In this document: piece after piece, positions 35,153 through 43,917 of the stretch
Layout of the letters: each line of letters opens with the position of its first letter
Numbering within the stretch: position 1 is the first letter of the stretch
Assembly: GCA_030649835.1 (NCBI GenBank)
Contig: JAUSES010000063.1
Coordinates: forward strand, 1 to 52,066
Length of the DNA: 52,066 nucleotides
Origin: a bacterium
GTDB lineage: Bacteria > Patescibacteriota > Minisyncoccia > Phycocordibacterales > UBA1550
Direction: 5' to 3'
The notes under the pieces: model-generated
Told to the model about the DNA's origin: nothing
Databases searched by the model: none
Seen by the model: only the letters and a program-made list of their open reading frames with translations
Program-made: the position numbers and the translations under genes

Positions 35153-36454
35153 CTAATGAAAAACTTGATAGTGCTTTCCAGTGAGCATCGCCTCAAGGCG
35201 CTCCGAGGCAGTCCGCACGGTGCCAGAGGCAAGCCCGACACCGAAGCTTGAGCGCGAAAGCTCCAGCACCTGAATGAAATTTTCAGGGCTAATGATATTT
35301 CGGAAACGGTCTTCTACGGCCTCATCAAAGCGAACAATTTGTATGTCAGAAAGCACACCACGGTAGTCTTCCAAAAGCCACGAACGGATTTTTGCCACTT
35401 CTTCAGCAAGGGGAGTCTCGGGATCTTTTTCAAGCTCTTTGTAAAGGTCTTCAATTTCTTTTCGTTTCTCCACAAGGTCTTCTACGGTGAGCGCTATCTT
35501 GTTGGCGCGCTGTTTCCAGAGCCCTACACCACCATCCTTAAACGGGCTGTCGAGAAAATCAATAAATGTCGGTGTATCAATCTCCCCTGAAAGTCGTTTG
35601 GACAGAAATAGCTCAAATCGTTTTATTTCCTTGCCTGAAAACCCACGCATGAGCATGTAGGAGAGCGAGCGTGCCATGAGGCGCTCAGGAGTGACTTCGG
35701 GGAATAGGTTGTGGTAGAGATGCTCGGAAAGTGTTTTTTGAACCGCTTCCTTTTTTGCGGACTCTTCTTTTTTTATCATCTCTCCGTCTTTTAAATAAAA
35801 AATAGTTTTTGCATCACGAAGGCTCCATGACTCGTGTGTAACCATAATGATAGTGCGCCCATCTTTTTCGTTGAGTTCTTTCAAAAACTCAAGCGCCTTG
35901 TTTGCGTTTTCTGAGTCGAGGTTACCCAGTGGCTCATCTGCGATGATAAGTGGCGGATTGTTGGCAAGCGCGCGGGCGATACTCACGCGCTGTTGTTGTC
36001 CACCAGAAAGCTCTGAGGGGAAACGCTCCGCATACTTTGTCATATTAAATCGATCAAGAAGTTTCATCGCTTCTTTCCTTCGTCGCTCCACAGTGATACC
36101 GAGAAATGCCATCGGCAAAGCCACGTTGTCGAGGACGGAAAGTGAAGGGAGGAGGTTGAACTGTTGAAAAATAATTCCCACACCGATTTGGCGATACACC
36201 GCGAGTTCTTTTTTTGAAAGTCCACGCAAGTCGCGGTTGTTGATGAGGATGTGCCCTTCGTCAGCGTTTTCGGTTTCGATACCGCCAATCAAATACGTGA
36301 GTGTCGTCTTGCCACAGCCCGATGGTCCAAAAAATGCCGCATAGCCCCCGCGCTCAATTTCAAGATTAATATTTTTAAGTGCATGCACCTCCGACGGCAA
36401 CCCGCGGTTGTAGTAGAAGTTGATGTTTTCAAGTTTTACAAGGGGGGTAGGCAT
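35153..36454 (-). CDS. ABC transporter ATPase with long C-terminal extension
   Basis: The first about 225 residues form a LolD/MacB-class ATPase: Walker A GPSGCGKTT, Q-loop IIFQQFNLLPSLSVLDNVALP, signature LSGGQQQRVSIARAL, Walker B PLIIADEPLGNLDSE and H-loop MVTHE. Residues from about 235 to 433 are an additional, largely helical region (LFPEVTPERLMARSLSYMLMRGFSGKEIKRFELFLSKRL) that I do not recognise; ordinary members stop near 230 residues. It is flanked at 11 nt on both sides by a receiver-like gene and the permease gene, so the three are one operon. Confidence 0.9.
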   Translation of the reverse strand: MPTPLVKLENINFYYNRGLPSEVHALKNINLEIERGGYAAFFGPSGCGKTTLTYLIGGIETENADEGHILINNRDLRGLSKKELAVYRQIGVGIIFQQFNLLPSLSVLDNVALPMAFLGITVERRRKEAMKLLDRFNMTKYAERFPSELSGGQQQRVSIARALANNPPLIIADEPLGNLDSENANKALEFLKELNEKDGRTIIMVTHESWSLRDAKTIFYLKDGEMIKKEESAKKEAVQKTLSEHLYHNLFPEVTPERLMARSLSYMLMRGFSGKEIKRFELFLSKRLSGEIDTPTFIDFLDSPFKDGGVGLWKQRANKIALTVEDLVEKRKEIEDLYKELEKDPETPLAEEVAKIRSWLLEDYRGVLSDIQIVRFDEAVEDRFRNIISPENFIQVLELSRSSFGVGLASGTVRTASERLEAMLTGKHYQVFH

Positions 36455-36465
36455 GATTTTATATC

Positions 36466-36888
36466 TTACGAATTATCGAACGAACGAATAATATCGATAA
36501 TGTCTTGTGGCATGTTCTCACCTTTTTTGAGGTACATTTCAGCACCAAGTTCAAGCGCTTGAGTACGGTACTCGTCTTCGTTGTAGCCTGAAAAAACAAT
36601 CACTCGGATTGCTTGTGTCGCTGGTGTTTCTTTTAGACGCTTAAGAAGCGAAAACCCCGCCTCCGCGCTTGTTTCTATTTTTCCATCTTTTTCAAACGGC
36701 ATGACGAGTCCAGTAAAAATAATATCGGGCTTCGTTGCAGGATTTTCAATAAACACAAACGCCTCACGCATGTTCCCCACTGTGGTCAGTGCGTATTTGT
36801 CATCAAGTCCGTGGAGCCAGAACACATTTGAAAACATGAGACGCACAATTTCGTTGTCGTCGATGAGGAGTATCTTCTTTTTCTGCAT
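36466..36888 (-). CDS. Stand-alone response-regulator receiver-like protein lacking the phospho-acceptor aspartate
   Basis: The 140-residue protein is a single receiver domain: ILLIDDNEIVRLMF (acidic pair), IRVIVFSGYNEDEYRTQALELGAEMYLKKG (S/T and K positions). The phosphorylation-site strand reads PDIIFTGLVMPF; the aspartate expected before L-x-M-P is glycine. It is therefore probably not phosphorylated in the normal way. ATG 36888 is favoured by AGGAG 8 nt upstream; another ATG lies two codons earlier. No kinase gene is nearby. It is first in the operon with the ABC ATPase and permease. Confidence 0.82.
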   Translation of the reverse strand: MQKKKILLIDDNEIVRLMFSNVFWLHGLDDKYALTTVGNMREAFVFIENPATKPDIIFTGLVMPFEKDGKIETSAEAGFSLLKRLKETPATQAIRVIVFSGYNEDEYRTQALELGAEMYLKKGENMPQDIIDIIRSFDNS

Positions 36889-36978
36889 TTCCATTGCTCC
36901 TATTCTATCATAGAGTAGTCGTGTCATGGAAGCAGTATAGAGCTTGCGCTGAAAAAGTGCGCAAGGTACAATTACATA

Positions 36979-37968
36979 ATGGAAACAACAGAAAAATTGA
37001 AAACAACCCCAAAAGACTTTTTTATTCATTTAGGTGTCTTGGTGGCGCTGTATATAAGCGTGGTAAGCATTCTGACCCTCATCTTTAGTATCATTGATCA
37101 AGTTTATCCAAAAGAGTTCGGCTACACCGACCCGTATGCTGGTGGGGTAAGCCTCGCCATGGCGATGCTTATCGTGGCATTTCCACTTTGTGTGCTTTTT
37201 ACTCGCGCACTTTCAAAAGAAGAGATGATTGTTCCCGAGAAGCGCAACCTATGGGCGCGCAAAGCGATTACCTACTGTACGCTCTTTATTGCAATAGTCG
37301 TGGTAGCAATTGACCTCATCGTGCTCCTCAATAGTTTTTTCTCTGGGGAAGAGATCACGCTGTCGTTTGCGCTTAAGGTTCTTTTTATCATTTTAGTAAT
37401 TGGGTCGGTGGCGGGTTACTATCTGTATGATCTTCGTCGTAAACCAGATGACGATGGAGAGCGCGTGCAGAGGTGGTATGCGTATGGTTCAGCTGTCGCT
37501 ATTGTTGTCGCATTTTCGTTTGGTTTTTATGTGATGGGCTCACCTGCATCTCAAAAACAAAAACGATACGATACAGAGCGCATTTCTAGTTTGCAGACGA
37601 TTCAATATCAAATTATTTCCTACTGGCAAGCAAAGCGAAAACTTCCGGCAACGCTCGATGAAATGAATGACCCCTTGAGTGGTGTCGTGGTTCCGCGTGA
37701 TCCTAAAACGCAAACACCTTATGACTACATCACAAAAGGAAAGCTTTCATTTCAGCTTTGTGCAAATTTTGAAAGAGACATGATGAATACCTCCACGTAT
37801 GATAGTGGCATGACCATGCGCACGCCATATCCCTACAAGGGTGGAGTTAACGAAAACTGGCAGCACGGTATCGGAAGAGTGTGCTTTGACCGCACCATTG
37901 ATCCTGAATTTTATCCTCCAGCTAATCTAATAGAAAAACCAGTTCCATCTCCCGCGTTTATTCAGTAA
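36979..37968 (+). CDS. DUF5671-like membrane protein
   Basis: The 329-residue protein has five hydrophobic segments in the first 190 residues (HLGVLVALYISVVSILTLIFSI, GVSLAMAMLIVAFPLCVLF, YCTLFIAIVVVAIDLIVLL, ALKVLFIILVIGSVAGYYLYDL, YGSAVAIVVAFSFGFYVMG). The outside C-terminal part (YDTERISSLQTIQYQIISYWQAKRKLPATLDEM) resembles the pilin/pseudopilin-like or DUF5671-associated tail seen in CPR bacteria. I assign it from memory of the family's look, so the domain name is tentative. Function is unknown. It is divergent from the ABC operon. Confidence 0.65.
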   Translation: METTEKLKTTPKDFFIHLGVLVALYISVVSILTLIFSIIDQVYPKEFGYTDPYAGGVSLAMAMLIVAFPLCVLFTRALSKEEMIVPEKRNLWARKAITYCTLFIAIVVVAIDLIVLLNSFFSGEEITLSFALKVLFIILVIGSVAGYYLYDLRRKPDDDGERVQRWYAYGSAVAIVVAFSFGFYVMGSPASQKQKRYDTERISSLQTIQYQIISYWQAKRKLPATLDEMNDPLSGVVVPRDPKTQTPYDYITKGKLSFQLCANFERDMMNTSTYDSGMTMRTPYPYKGGVNENWQHGIGRVCFDRTIDPEFYPPANLIEKPVPSPAFIQ

Positions 37969-37991
37969 ATTAACTTCAGAAGTCGTTCCGC

Positions 37992-38063
37992 GTCTTTGCG
38001 AGGAGGCACGACGAAGCAATCCAGAATTAACCCATGGATTGCTTCGCTATCGCTCGCAAAGAC
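37992..38063. repeat. REP-like element, two inverted arms
   Basis: GTCTTTGCGAGGAGGCACGA at 37992 pairs with GGATTGCTTCG...CTCGCAAAGAC ending at 38063. Confidence 0.85.
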
Positions 38064-38125
38064 TCATAGACTCTTTCGTGCCCCACCGCACCCTCTTTTA
38101 ATAGCGCTAGTAAAGAACGATTTTC

Positions 38126-38157
38126 AAACCCCCGCCTTTGCTCAAAGGCGGGGGTTT
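38126..38157. terminator. GC-rich hairpin directly upstream of the leuS -10 box
   Basis: A 14-bp stem AAACCCCCGCCTTT / AAAGGCGGGGGTTT with loop GCTC. It lies where the leuS -35 element would be, so it may both end upstream transcripts and shape the promoter. Confidence 0.7.
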
Positions 38158-38159
38158 GT

Positions 38160-38165
38160 TACAAT
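38160..38165 (+). promoter_or_regulatory. -10 box of leuS
   Basis: TACAAT directly adjoins ATG 38166 and lies 6 nt before ATG 38172. If used, the transcript would begin at the second ATG, which then is the likely start. Confidence 0.5.
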
Positions 38166-41000
38166 ATGTCAATGACTGAAAAGTACGACCATAAAGATAT
38201 TGAAAAAAAGTGGCAAGACACTTGGGAAAAGTCGGGAATGTATCATTCCAATAATACCTCGAGTAAACCTAAAAAATACGTTCTTGATATGTTTCCCTAT
38301 CCCTCGGGGGAGGGACTCCATGTGGGACATCCAAAAGGCTACATTGCAACAGACATATATTCGCGTATGAAGCGGATGCAGGGGTTTAACGTGCTTCATC
38401 CAATGGGCTGGGATGCGTTTGGTTTGCCTGCAGAACAGTATGCAATTAAAAATAAGGTGCATCCGAGTATTGCTGTTGCGAAAAATGTGGCGCACTACAA
38501 GGAGCAGCTCTCAGATATTGGGTTTGATTATGACTGGTCCCGTGAGGTAAACACCACCGACCCCGCATTTTATAAATGGACACAGTGGATATTTTTGAAA
38601 ATGTTTGAAAAGGGGCTTGCGTATGAATCGTATGAGCCCATCAACTGGTGCCCTTCATGTCAGACTGGACTTGCAAATGAGGACCTCGAGGACGGCAAAT
38701 GCGAGCGTTGTGGCACCGTAGTTGAGAAAAAACCAATGCGTCAGTGGGTGCTTCGCATTACCAAATACGCAGACAGAATGCTTGAGGATTTGGATGCGCT
38801 TGATTGGCCCGTATCAATAAAAGAGTCTCAGAAAAACTGGATTGGGCGAAGCGAGGGAGCGGAGATTGATTTTAAAGTTAAGAATAGCGACAAAATAATC
38901 ACGGTGTTCACAACTCGCCCCGATACACTTTTTGGTGCGGCGTACTGCGTGCTTGCGCCGGAACTTGTTGAGAATGGAGAATGGGGAATGGAGAACGAGG
39001 AGGAAGTCAGGGAATACTTGAAACAGGTAAAGCAAAAGACCGATATAGAACGCACCGCAGAAGGTCGCGAGAAAACAGGTGTGAAGCTTGAGGGAGTGAG
39101 CGTTATCAACCCCGCAAATGGCGAGGAGCTTCCGCTCTATGTTGCAGATTATGTTTTGGGTGGCTACGGCACCGGAGCCGTGATGGCCGTCCCCGCGCAC
39201 GACGAGCGCGATTTTGAATTTGCGAAGAAGTTCGGATTGCCAATTAAGTATGTGGTTGCTCCCAGGATAATTGGAGAAGGAGAACGTGCATATAGACCAA
39301 ATTTTGAAACATTAAAACGCAAAGTTACAAATGTTATCCTTGAAAATGATAAGGGGCAGTTTCTTCTACTTATAGAGAACAAGAAAGATTTTCATTTCAT
39401 TGGCGGAGGAATTGAAGATGGAGATACAGATATTGAAACTGTTCATAAGGAAACTAAAGAAGAAAGTGGATACACGGAAATAGAAATAATTGGAGATAAA
39501 TTTAACCCAGTTTCTACACTTTCGTTTAGGACCCCAAAACAAAAAAATCAAGACATTATTGGATTTTTTTATTACGCGAAATTGAAATCTGATAATAAGA
39601 TCTTTTGCGAGGTTGATGAAGGGAAACATGAAATAGGATGGTATGACAAGGATCAAATTGCAGATTTGATAAATTCGAGAACCCATAAAACAGCATGGCT
39701 TAACTTTCTAAGTGGCAGAAATCAAATTTTCACTGGGGAGGGAGACTTGGTTGATTCTGCGCAATTTGATCGGCTTTCCAGCGAAGAAGCCAAAAAGAAA
39801 ATTACTGATTTTGTAAAGGGGCGATGGGTGACGAAATATAGATTGAAGGATTGGGTGTTTTCCCGCCAGCGATACTGGGGAGAGCCAATCCCCCTTATTC
39901 ATTGTGAAAAATGTGGAGTTGTTCCTGTACCTGAAAAAGATTTGCCCGTTATGCTTCCTGAGGTAGAGTCGTATGAGCCGACAGGCACGGGTGAGTCGCC
40001 CCTCGCGGATATTTCAGAGTGGGTAAATACAAAGTGCCCAGTGTGTGGAGGTGCAGGCAAACGCGAGACGAACACTATGCCTCAGTGGGCGGGGTCATCT
40101 TGGTATTACCTGCGATATATGGATCCGAAAAATACTGCATCGCTCGTGGACAAGGATAAAGAAAAATATTGGTCGCCGGTTGATATGTATGTAGGTGGAG
40201 CAGAGCATGCGACACGCCATCTTATCTACGCTCGCTTCTACCACAAGTTTTTGTATGACATTGGAGTAGTGAATTATGAAGAGCCATTCATTCGTCTTCA
40301 GAATGTGGGACTCATCATGGCAGAGGACGGTCGCAAAATGAGCAAGAGGTGGGGGAACGTGGTGAACCCTGATGATATTGTTTCAGAATATGGAGCAGAT
40401 ACACTTCGTCTCTACGAAATGTTCATGGGCCCATTTGGACAGGCGGTCGCATGGAGTACAAAAAGCATTGTTGGCCCACGACGTTTTCTTGAGCGTGTGT
40501 GGAAGATGAGAGATAAAGTGAATGAAAGTCACGATTCTAAAGCAGAGGCGGTACTCCACAGGACAATAAAAAAAGTTGGTGATGATATTGAGACGTTCGG
40601 TTTCAATACGGCTATTTCCTCGCTCATGATTCTTTTGAATGAGTTGGAAAAACAAGAAGGTGCTACCAAGAAAGATTACGAAACATTTCTCATTCTCCTC
40701 GCACCATTTGCTCCGCACATCACGGAGGAGCTTTGGCGCGAGATTGGAAACAAAGAATCAATTCATCTTGCTCTGTGGCCTACGTATGATGCATCAAAAT
40801 GCGTAGTAAAGGAGATTACTATTGCAATACAGGTAAGTGGGAAGCTCCGTGATTCAATAATAGTGAAAGCTGATGAAGAAGAAGACACAATAAAGGCTCT
40901 CGCCATAGCTCGACCGGATATTGTGAAATGGGTAGCAGGAAAAGAAATTAAGAAAATAATTGTAGTAAAAGGGAGACTTCTGAATATTGTCGTGCTTTGA
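38166..41000 (+). CDS. leuS: Leucyl-tRNA synthetase with a NUDIX domain inserted in the editing domain
   Basis: This class Ia synthetase charges tRNA-Leu. The HIGH motif is HVGH, and KMSKRWGN is the KMSKS loop. A zinc-ribbon CPSCQTGLANEDLEDGKCERC is present. The CP1 editing domain begins with TTRPDTLFGAAYCVLAPE and contains GTGAVMAVPAHDERD. Between YVVAP (to residue 366) and FTGEGDLVDS (from 522) lies about 155 residues of foreign sequence with a full NUDIX box (G414, then D420, K428-E429, E432-E433, G435-Y436). Without it the protein would be about 790 residues, a normal size. The start could be ATG 38166 or, on the leaderless model, 38172. Confidence 0.97.
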   Translation: MSMTEKYDHKDIEKKWQDTWEKSGMYHSNNTSSKPKKYVLDMFPYPSGEGLHVGHPKGYIATDIYSRMKRMQGFNVLHPMGWDAFGLPAEQYAIKNKVHPSIAVAKNVAHYKEQLSDIGFDYDWSREVNTTDPAFYKWTQWIFLKMFEKGLAYESYEPINWCPSCQTGLANEDLEDGKCERCGTVVEKKPMRQWVLRITKYADRMLEDLDALDWPVSIKESQKNWIGRSEGAEIDFKVKNSDKIITVFTTRPDTLFGAAYCVLAPELVENGEWGMENEEEVREYLKQVKQKTDIERTAEGREKTGVKLEGVSVINPANGEELPLYVADYVLGGYGTGAVMAVPAHDERDFEFAKKFGLPIKYVVAPRIIGEGERAYRPNFETLKRKVTNVILENDKGQFLLLIENKKDFHFIGGGIEDGDTDIETVHKETKEESGYTEIEIIGDKFNPVSTLSFRTPKQKNQDIIGFFYYAKLKSDNKIFCEVDEGKHEIGWYDKDQIADLINSRTHKTAWLNFLSGRNQIFTGEGDLVDSAQFDRLSSEEAKKKITDFVKGRWVTKYRLKDWVFSRQRYWGEPIPLIHCEKCGVVPVPEKDLPVMLPEVESYEPTGTGESPLADISEWVNTKCPVCGGAGKRETNTMPQWAGSSWYYLRYMDPKNTASLVDKDKEKYWSPVDMYVGGAEHATRHLIYARFYHKFLYDIGVVNYEEPFIRLQNVGLIMAEDGRKMSKRWGNVVNPDDIVSEYGADTLRLYEMFMGPFGQAVAWSTKSIVGPRRFLERVWKMRDKVNESHDSKAEAVLHRTIKKVGDDIETFGFNTAISSLMILLNELEKQEGATKKDYETFLILLAPFAPHITEELWREIGNKESIHLALWPTYDASKCVVKEITIAIQVSGKLRDSIIVKADEEEDTIKALAIARPDIVKWVAGKEIKKIIVVKGRLLNIVVL
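39264..39728 (+). other. NUDIX domain-coding segment inside leuS
   Basis: Residues 367-521. NVILENDKGQFLLLIENKK is the first strand pair, FHFIGGGIEDGD leads into the box, and VHKETKEESGY holds the metal-binding E-x-x-E-E core. STLSFRTPKQKNQDIIGFFYYAKLKSDN and EIGWYDKDQIADLI complete the fold. The first box glutamate is D, and R is K; both are conservative. The segment is more A/T-rich than the flanking leuS sequence. Confidence 0.9.
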
Positions 41001-41415
41001 ATTGAGAAACTGCCGTATTCTCGCCTCGTCTTTTGAATTAGCAAATTCTGAATCACCAGATTCACGTCCTGGACGCAGACTCCTGGACGAAGACTTTCAG
41101 TAGCAATCCAGGAGTAAAAGTGATCAATCATGGATTGCTTCGCAGGTTGTCACGGATATTTTTCTGGTGAAAAATTCCGCGACCCCGCCTCGCGCCGTCG
41201 CACTCCGGCTTTGAAATGCTCCATGTCTTCGCATTTCAACCTACTCGCAAAGACGGGAAAAAATTTTATAATTCAAAGTATATTAGGAGGATTAAATCCT
41301 TATATTTCAAGGTTTTATTGACACACTGTCAATAAAGTGAGGAAATGCTTGACTTCTCAGACGTTTAATGATAGAAATTAACTAATTAATAAAAATATTT
41401 TAATAGTAACTATAT
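41001..41415. other. Intergenic region with a composite repeat
   Basis: No gene. It contains an inverted REP-like arm (GGATTGCTTCG at 41132 to CTCGCAAAGAC ending 41254) interrupted by the 27-bp module 41152-41178 (also at 22029-22055). The last 150 nt are A/T-rich and probably carry the promoter of the sigma4/HARE gene. Confidence 0.7.
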
Positions 41416-42444
41416 ATGTCAGCCATTACATTCAAACCAAAACAAGTAGTAAAGCGTCTTCTTTCACCACTTTCGCCACGCGCCCTTGATGTAATGACCA
41501 AACGTTATGGACTTGGAGAAAACGTAGATCGCATGACACTTGAAGCTATTGGTAAGACGTATGGCATTACCCGTGAGCGCGTGCGCCAGATTGAGAACTT
41601 TGCTCTTGCCGCAATAAAAAAGGCTGACGTATTTAAAAAAGAAGACCCCGTCTTTGCCGAGCTCAATAAGCTAGTTGTTTCTCTCGGTGGTGTAGTTTGC
41701 GAGGAGGATTTTTTAATGCACGTTTCAAAGGATGTTAGTACTCAAAATCATCTTTTCTTTTTACTCGTACTAGGCGACCAATTCTCACGCGAAAAAGAGG
41801 ATGAAAATTTCCGCCACCGCTGGATTGTGGACGACACTGTTTCAATGAAGGTTCACGATGCCATTCGTGAGCTCTACAAGACCCTCTCGCATGAGGACTT
41901 GATTCCTGAAAGTGAAATAGTTGCAGCTTTTTTGAACCACCTAAAAGATGTTTCTGAGGAATACAAAAATGAAGAGATTACAAAGCGTTGGTTGTCACTC
42001 TCAAAGACCATTGCAAAAAATCCACTTGGTGAATGGGGAATGTCAGAGTCACACAATGTGAATGCGCGTGGAATGCGTGACTATGCGTACCTTATTATTC
42101 GCAAACACGGCTCACCAATGCACTTTACAGAAGTAGCAAAGTCCATCACTCAGGTTTTTGGAAAGAAGGCGCACGTTGCTACCTGTCACAACGAGCTCAT
42201 CAAGGACAAACGATTTGTGCTCGTCGGTCGTGGACTTTACGCACTCTCATCATGGGGATATGAAAAAGGGGTAGTACGTGATGTGATCGCAAAGGTGCTC
42301 AAGAAAGAAGGAGCACTCACCAAGCAGGATATTATTGATCGTGTACTCAAGGAGCGTTATGTAAAAGAGAATACCGTTTTTGTAAATCTTCAGGACACAA
42401 AGCTATTTAAGAAGACCAAGGACGGAAAATACGCGTTGGCGTAG
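41416..42444 (+). CDS. Sigma70 region-4-like and HARE-HTH domain protein
   Basis: The 342-residue soluble protein joins two DNA-binding parts. Residues 13-70 (LSPLSPRALDVMTKRYGL, then MTLEAIGKTYGITRERVRQIENFALAAIKK) are a clear sigma70 region 4 helix-turn-helix that reads -35 elements. The C-terminal part (MRDYAYLIIRKHGSPMHFTEVAKSI and DKRFVLVGRGLYALSSWGY) is a HARE/RpoE-delta-like winged helix, followed by a second winged-helix-like unit. Sigma regions 2 and 3 are absent. A role as an RNA-polymerase-associated regulator is inferred. Leader of unknown structure. Confidence 0.82.
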   Translation: MSAITFKPKQVVKRLLSPLSPRALDVMTKRYGLGENVDRMTLEAIGKTYGITRERVRQIENFALAAIKKADVFKKEDPVFAELNKLVVSLGGVVCEEDFLMHVSKDVSTQNHLFFLLVLGDQFSREKEDENFRHRWIVDDTVSMKVHDAIRELYKTLSHEDLIPESEIVAAFLNHLKDVSEEYKNEEITKRWLSLSKTIAKNPLGEWGMSESHNVNARGMRDYAYLIIRKHGSPMHFTEVAKSITQVFGKKAHVATCHNELIKDKRFVLVGRGLYALSSWGYEKGVVRDVIAKVLKKEGALTKQDIIDRVLKERYVKENTVFVNLQDTKLFKKTKDGKYALA

Positions 42445-42492
42445 GGGGGGACAGGGGTGCACAAAGGGAACAATCGGGACGAGGGAACAAAA

Positions 42493-42523
42493 GAACGCCG
42501 AGTCGCGTAGCGACTCGGCGTTC
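42493..42523. repeat. Perfect hairpin inside a larger palindrome before the DUF8128-like gene
   Basis: AACGCCGAGTCGC / GCGACTCGGCGTT with loop GTA. The flanks GGGGTGCACAAAGG and CCTTTGTGCATCCCC extend the fold, and GGGAACA-type repeats lie around it (compare 51995-52030). Confidence 0.75.
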
Positions 42524-42603
42524 CTTTGTGCATCCCCATTCTCATGTCCCAAACGTTCCCATTGTCATGTGTGTTCCCCCTGTTCCCCCTGTTTCTCCTA
42601 TGC

Positions 42604-42609
42604 TATAAT
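42604..42609 (+). promoter_or_regulatory. Extended -10 box, leaderless start
   Basis: TGC-TATAAT ends 6 nt before ATG 42616. This selects 42616 over in-frame ATG codons further upstream. Confidence 0.6.
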
Positions 42610-42615
42610 AGCCAT

Positions 42616-43917
42616 ATGATTGGAAACATGTTTGTTTTGACGGCCTCCCTTCTTGCTATCGTTGTTATTTACTTAGTAACCCTTTTTCTCCCCGAATCCC
42701 TCGGATTTGCTAGATTTTATGCCCAGGGTACCACATACCTCACCATTTTTTTTGAATGGTTTCCTTACTGGGGACCGATATTTTTTGCTTACCTTTTTCA
42801 CCATCAGTGGATGCACTATGTTCAGCACCGTTTCATTTCAAATATAAACTGGATTGTTCTTGAAATAAAACTTCCAAAAGAAATTCATAAAACACCACTT
42901 GCGATGGAAATTGTTTCAAATGTTTTTTATCAATCAACAAGCAAAATAGAATGGTGGGATAAATATTGGAAAGGAAAAGTGAAGGACTGGTTCTCCCTTG
43001 AGATGTGTTCTTTTGAGGGGAACGTTAAGTTTTTTATACGAACGGGAGCATTTTATAAAAACACCATTGAGGCACAGCTGTATGCACAGTACCCAGACAT
43101 TGAAATATACGAAGTGCCAGACTATACCCGGTATGTTGATTTTAAAGGAAAAGAGGGAGAGTGGGATATGATCGCTGCTGAATATAAGCTCACTAAGGAA
43201 GATGCGTATCCTATTAGAACTTATGTTGATTATGGAATGGACAAGGAGGGGGTAAAGGAGGAATTCAAAATAGACCCACTCACTTCTATCATTGAGTATC
43301 TTGGTTCCATAGGTAAGGGAGAGCAAATTTGGGTCCAAATACTTGTTCAGTCAGCAAGTAAGACCTATCACAAACACGATGGCACCATGGGGGACTGGAC
43401 AGACGAGGGGAAAGACCTTCTGCAAAAACTTACTGGTCGTAATCTAAAAAAACCAGGCGAAACATTCTCCCCACTCAGTCTTACTGAAGGTGAAAAAGAG
43501 GTTGTGGGGGCTATTGAGCGTAATACCTCAAAGCTTGGTTTTGATTGTGGTATTCGCGCGATGTATCTCGCAAAAAAAGACAAAATGGACTATGGGAATA
43601 TTCGCGGCATAGGTGGTCTGCTCCGTCCGTTTAATACAAATAACCTAAATGGGTTTAAGAGCTCCGAGCAAACATTTGGTTGGGATTTTCCATGGGAAGA
43701 CTTTAGGATGATGCGTATGTACGAAAAGAAGAGAAAAATATTTGAAGGGTACAAGCACCGCGCGTGGTTTCATCTTCCGCGACATCTACCACCATTTGTG
43801 CTTTCTACAGAGGAGCTTGCGACTATTTATCACTTCCCTGGAGGGGTGGCACAGACACCAACGTTTGGGCGCATTCCTTCACGTAAGTCAGAAGCCCCTG
43901 TTAATTTGCCAATATGA
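42616..43917 (+). CDS. Membrane-anchored DUF8128-like protein
   Basis: The 433-residue protein has two N-terminal membrane helices (MFVLTASLLAIVVIYLVTLFL, FFEWFPYWGPIFFAYLFHHQW) and a large cytoplasmic domain: WIVLEIKLPKEIHKTPLAMEIV, WFSLEMCSFEGNVKFFIRTGAFYKN, IEAQLYAQYPDIEIYEVPDY and QIWVQILVQSA. It ends in FGRIPSRKSEAPVNLPI, which in related CPR proteins leads into a TraD/VirB4-like ATPase; that ATPase is absent here. The domain name is from memory and tentative. It is coupled to mltG (ATGA overlap). Confidence 0.65.
   Translation: MIGNMFVLTASLLAIVVIYLVTLFLPESLGFARFYAQGTTYLTIFFEWFPYWGPIFFAYLFHHQWMHYVQHRFISNINWIVLEIKLPKEIHKTPLAMEIVSNVFYQSTSKIEWWDKYWKGKVKDWFSLEMCSFEGNVKFFIRTGAFYKNTIEAQLYAQYPDIEIYEVPDYTRYVDFKGKEGEWDMIAAEYKLTKEDAYPIRTYVDYGMDKEGVKEEFKIDPLTSIIEYLGSIGKGEQIWVQILVQSASKTYHKHDGTMGDWTDEGKDLLQKLTGRNLKKPGETFSPLSLTEGEKEVVGAIERNTSKLGFDCGIRAMYLAKKDKMDYGNIRGIGGLLRPFNTNNLNGFKSSEQTFGWDFPWEDFRMMRMYEKKRKIFEGYKHRAWFHLPRHLPPFVLSTEELATIYHFPGGVAQTPTFGRIPSRKSEAPVNLPI

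Noticed and set aside
38814-39200. Minus-strand frames opposite leuS
   Set aside because: They are complementary to conserved LeuRS motifs and have no promoter or Shine-Dalgarno.
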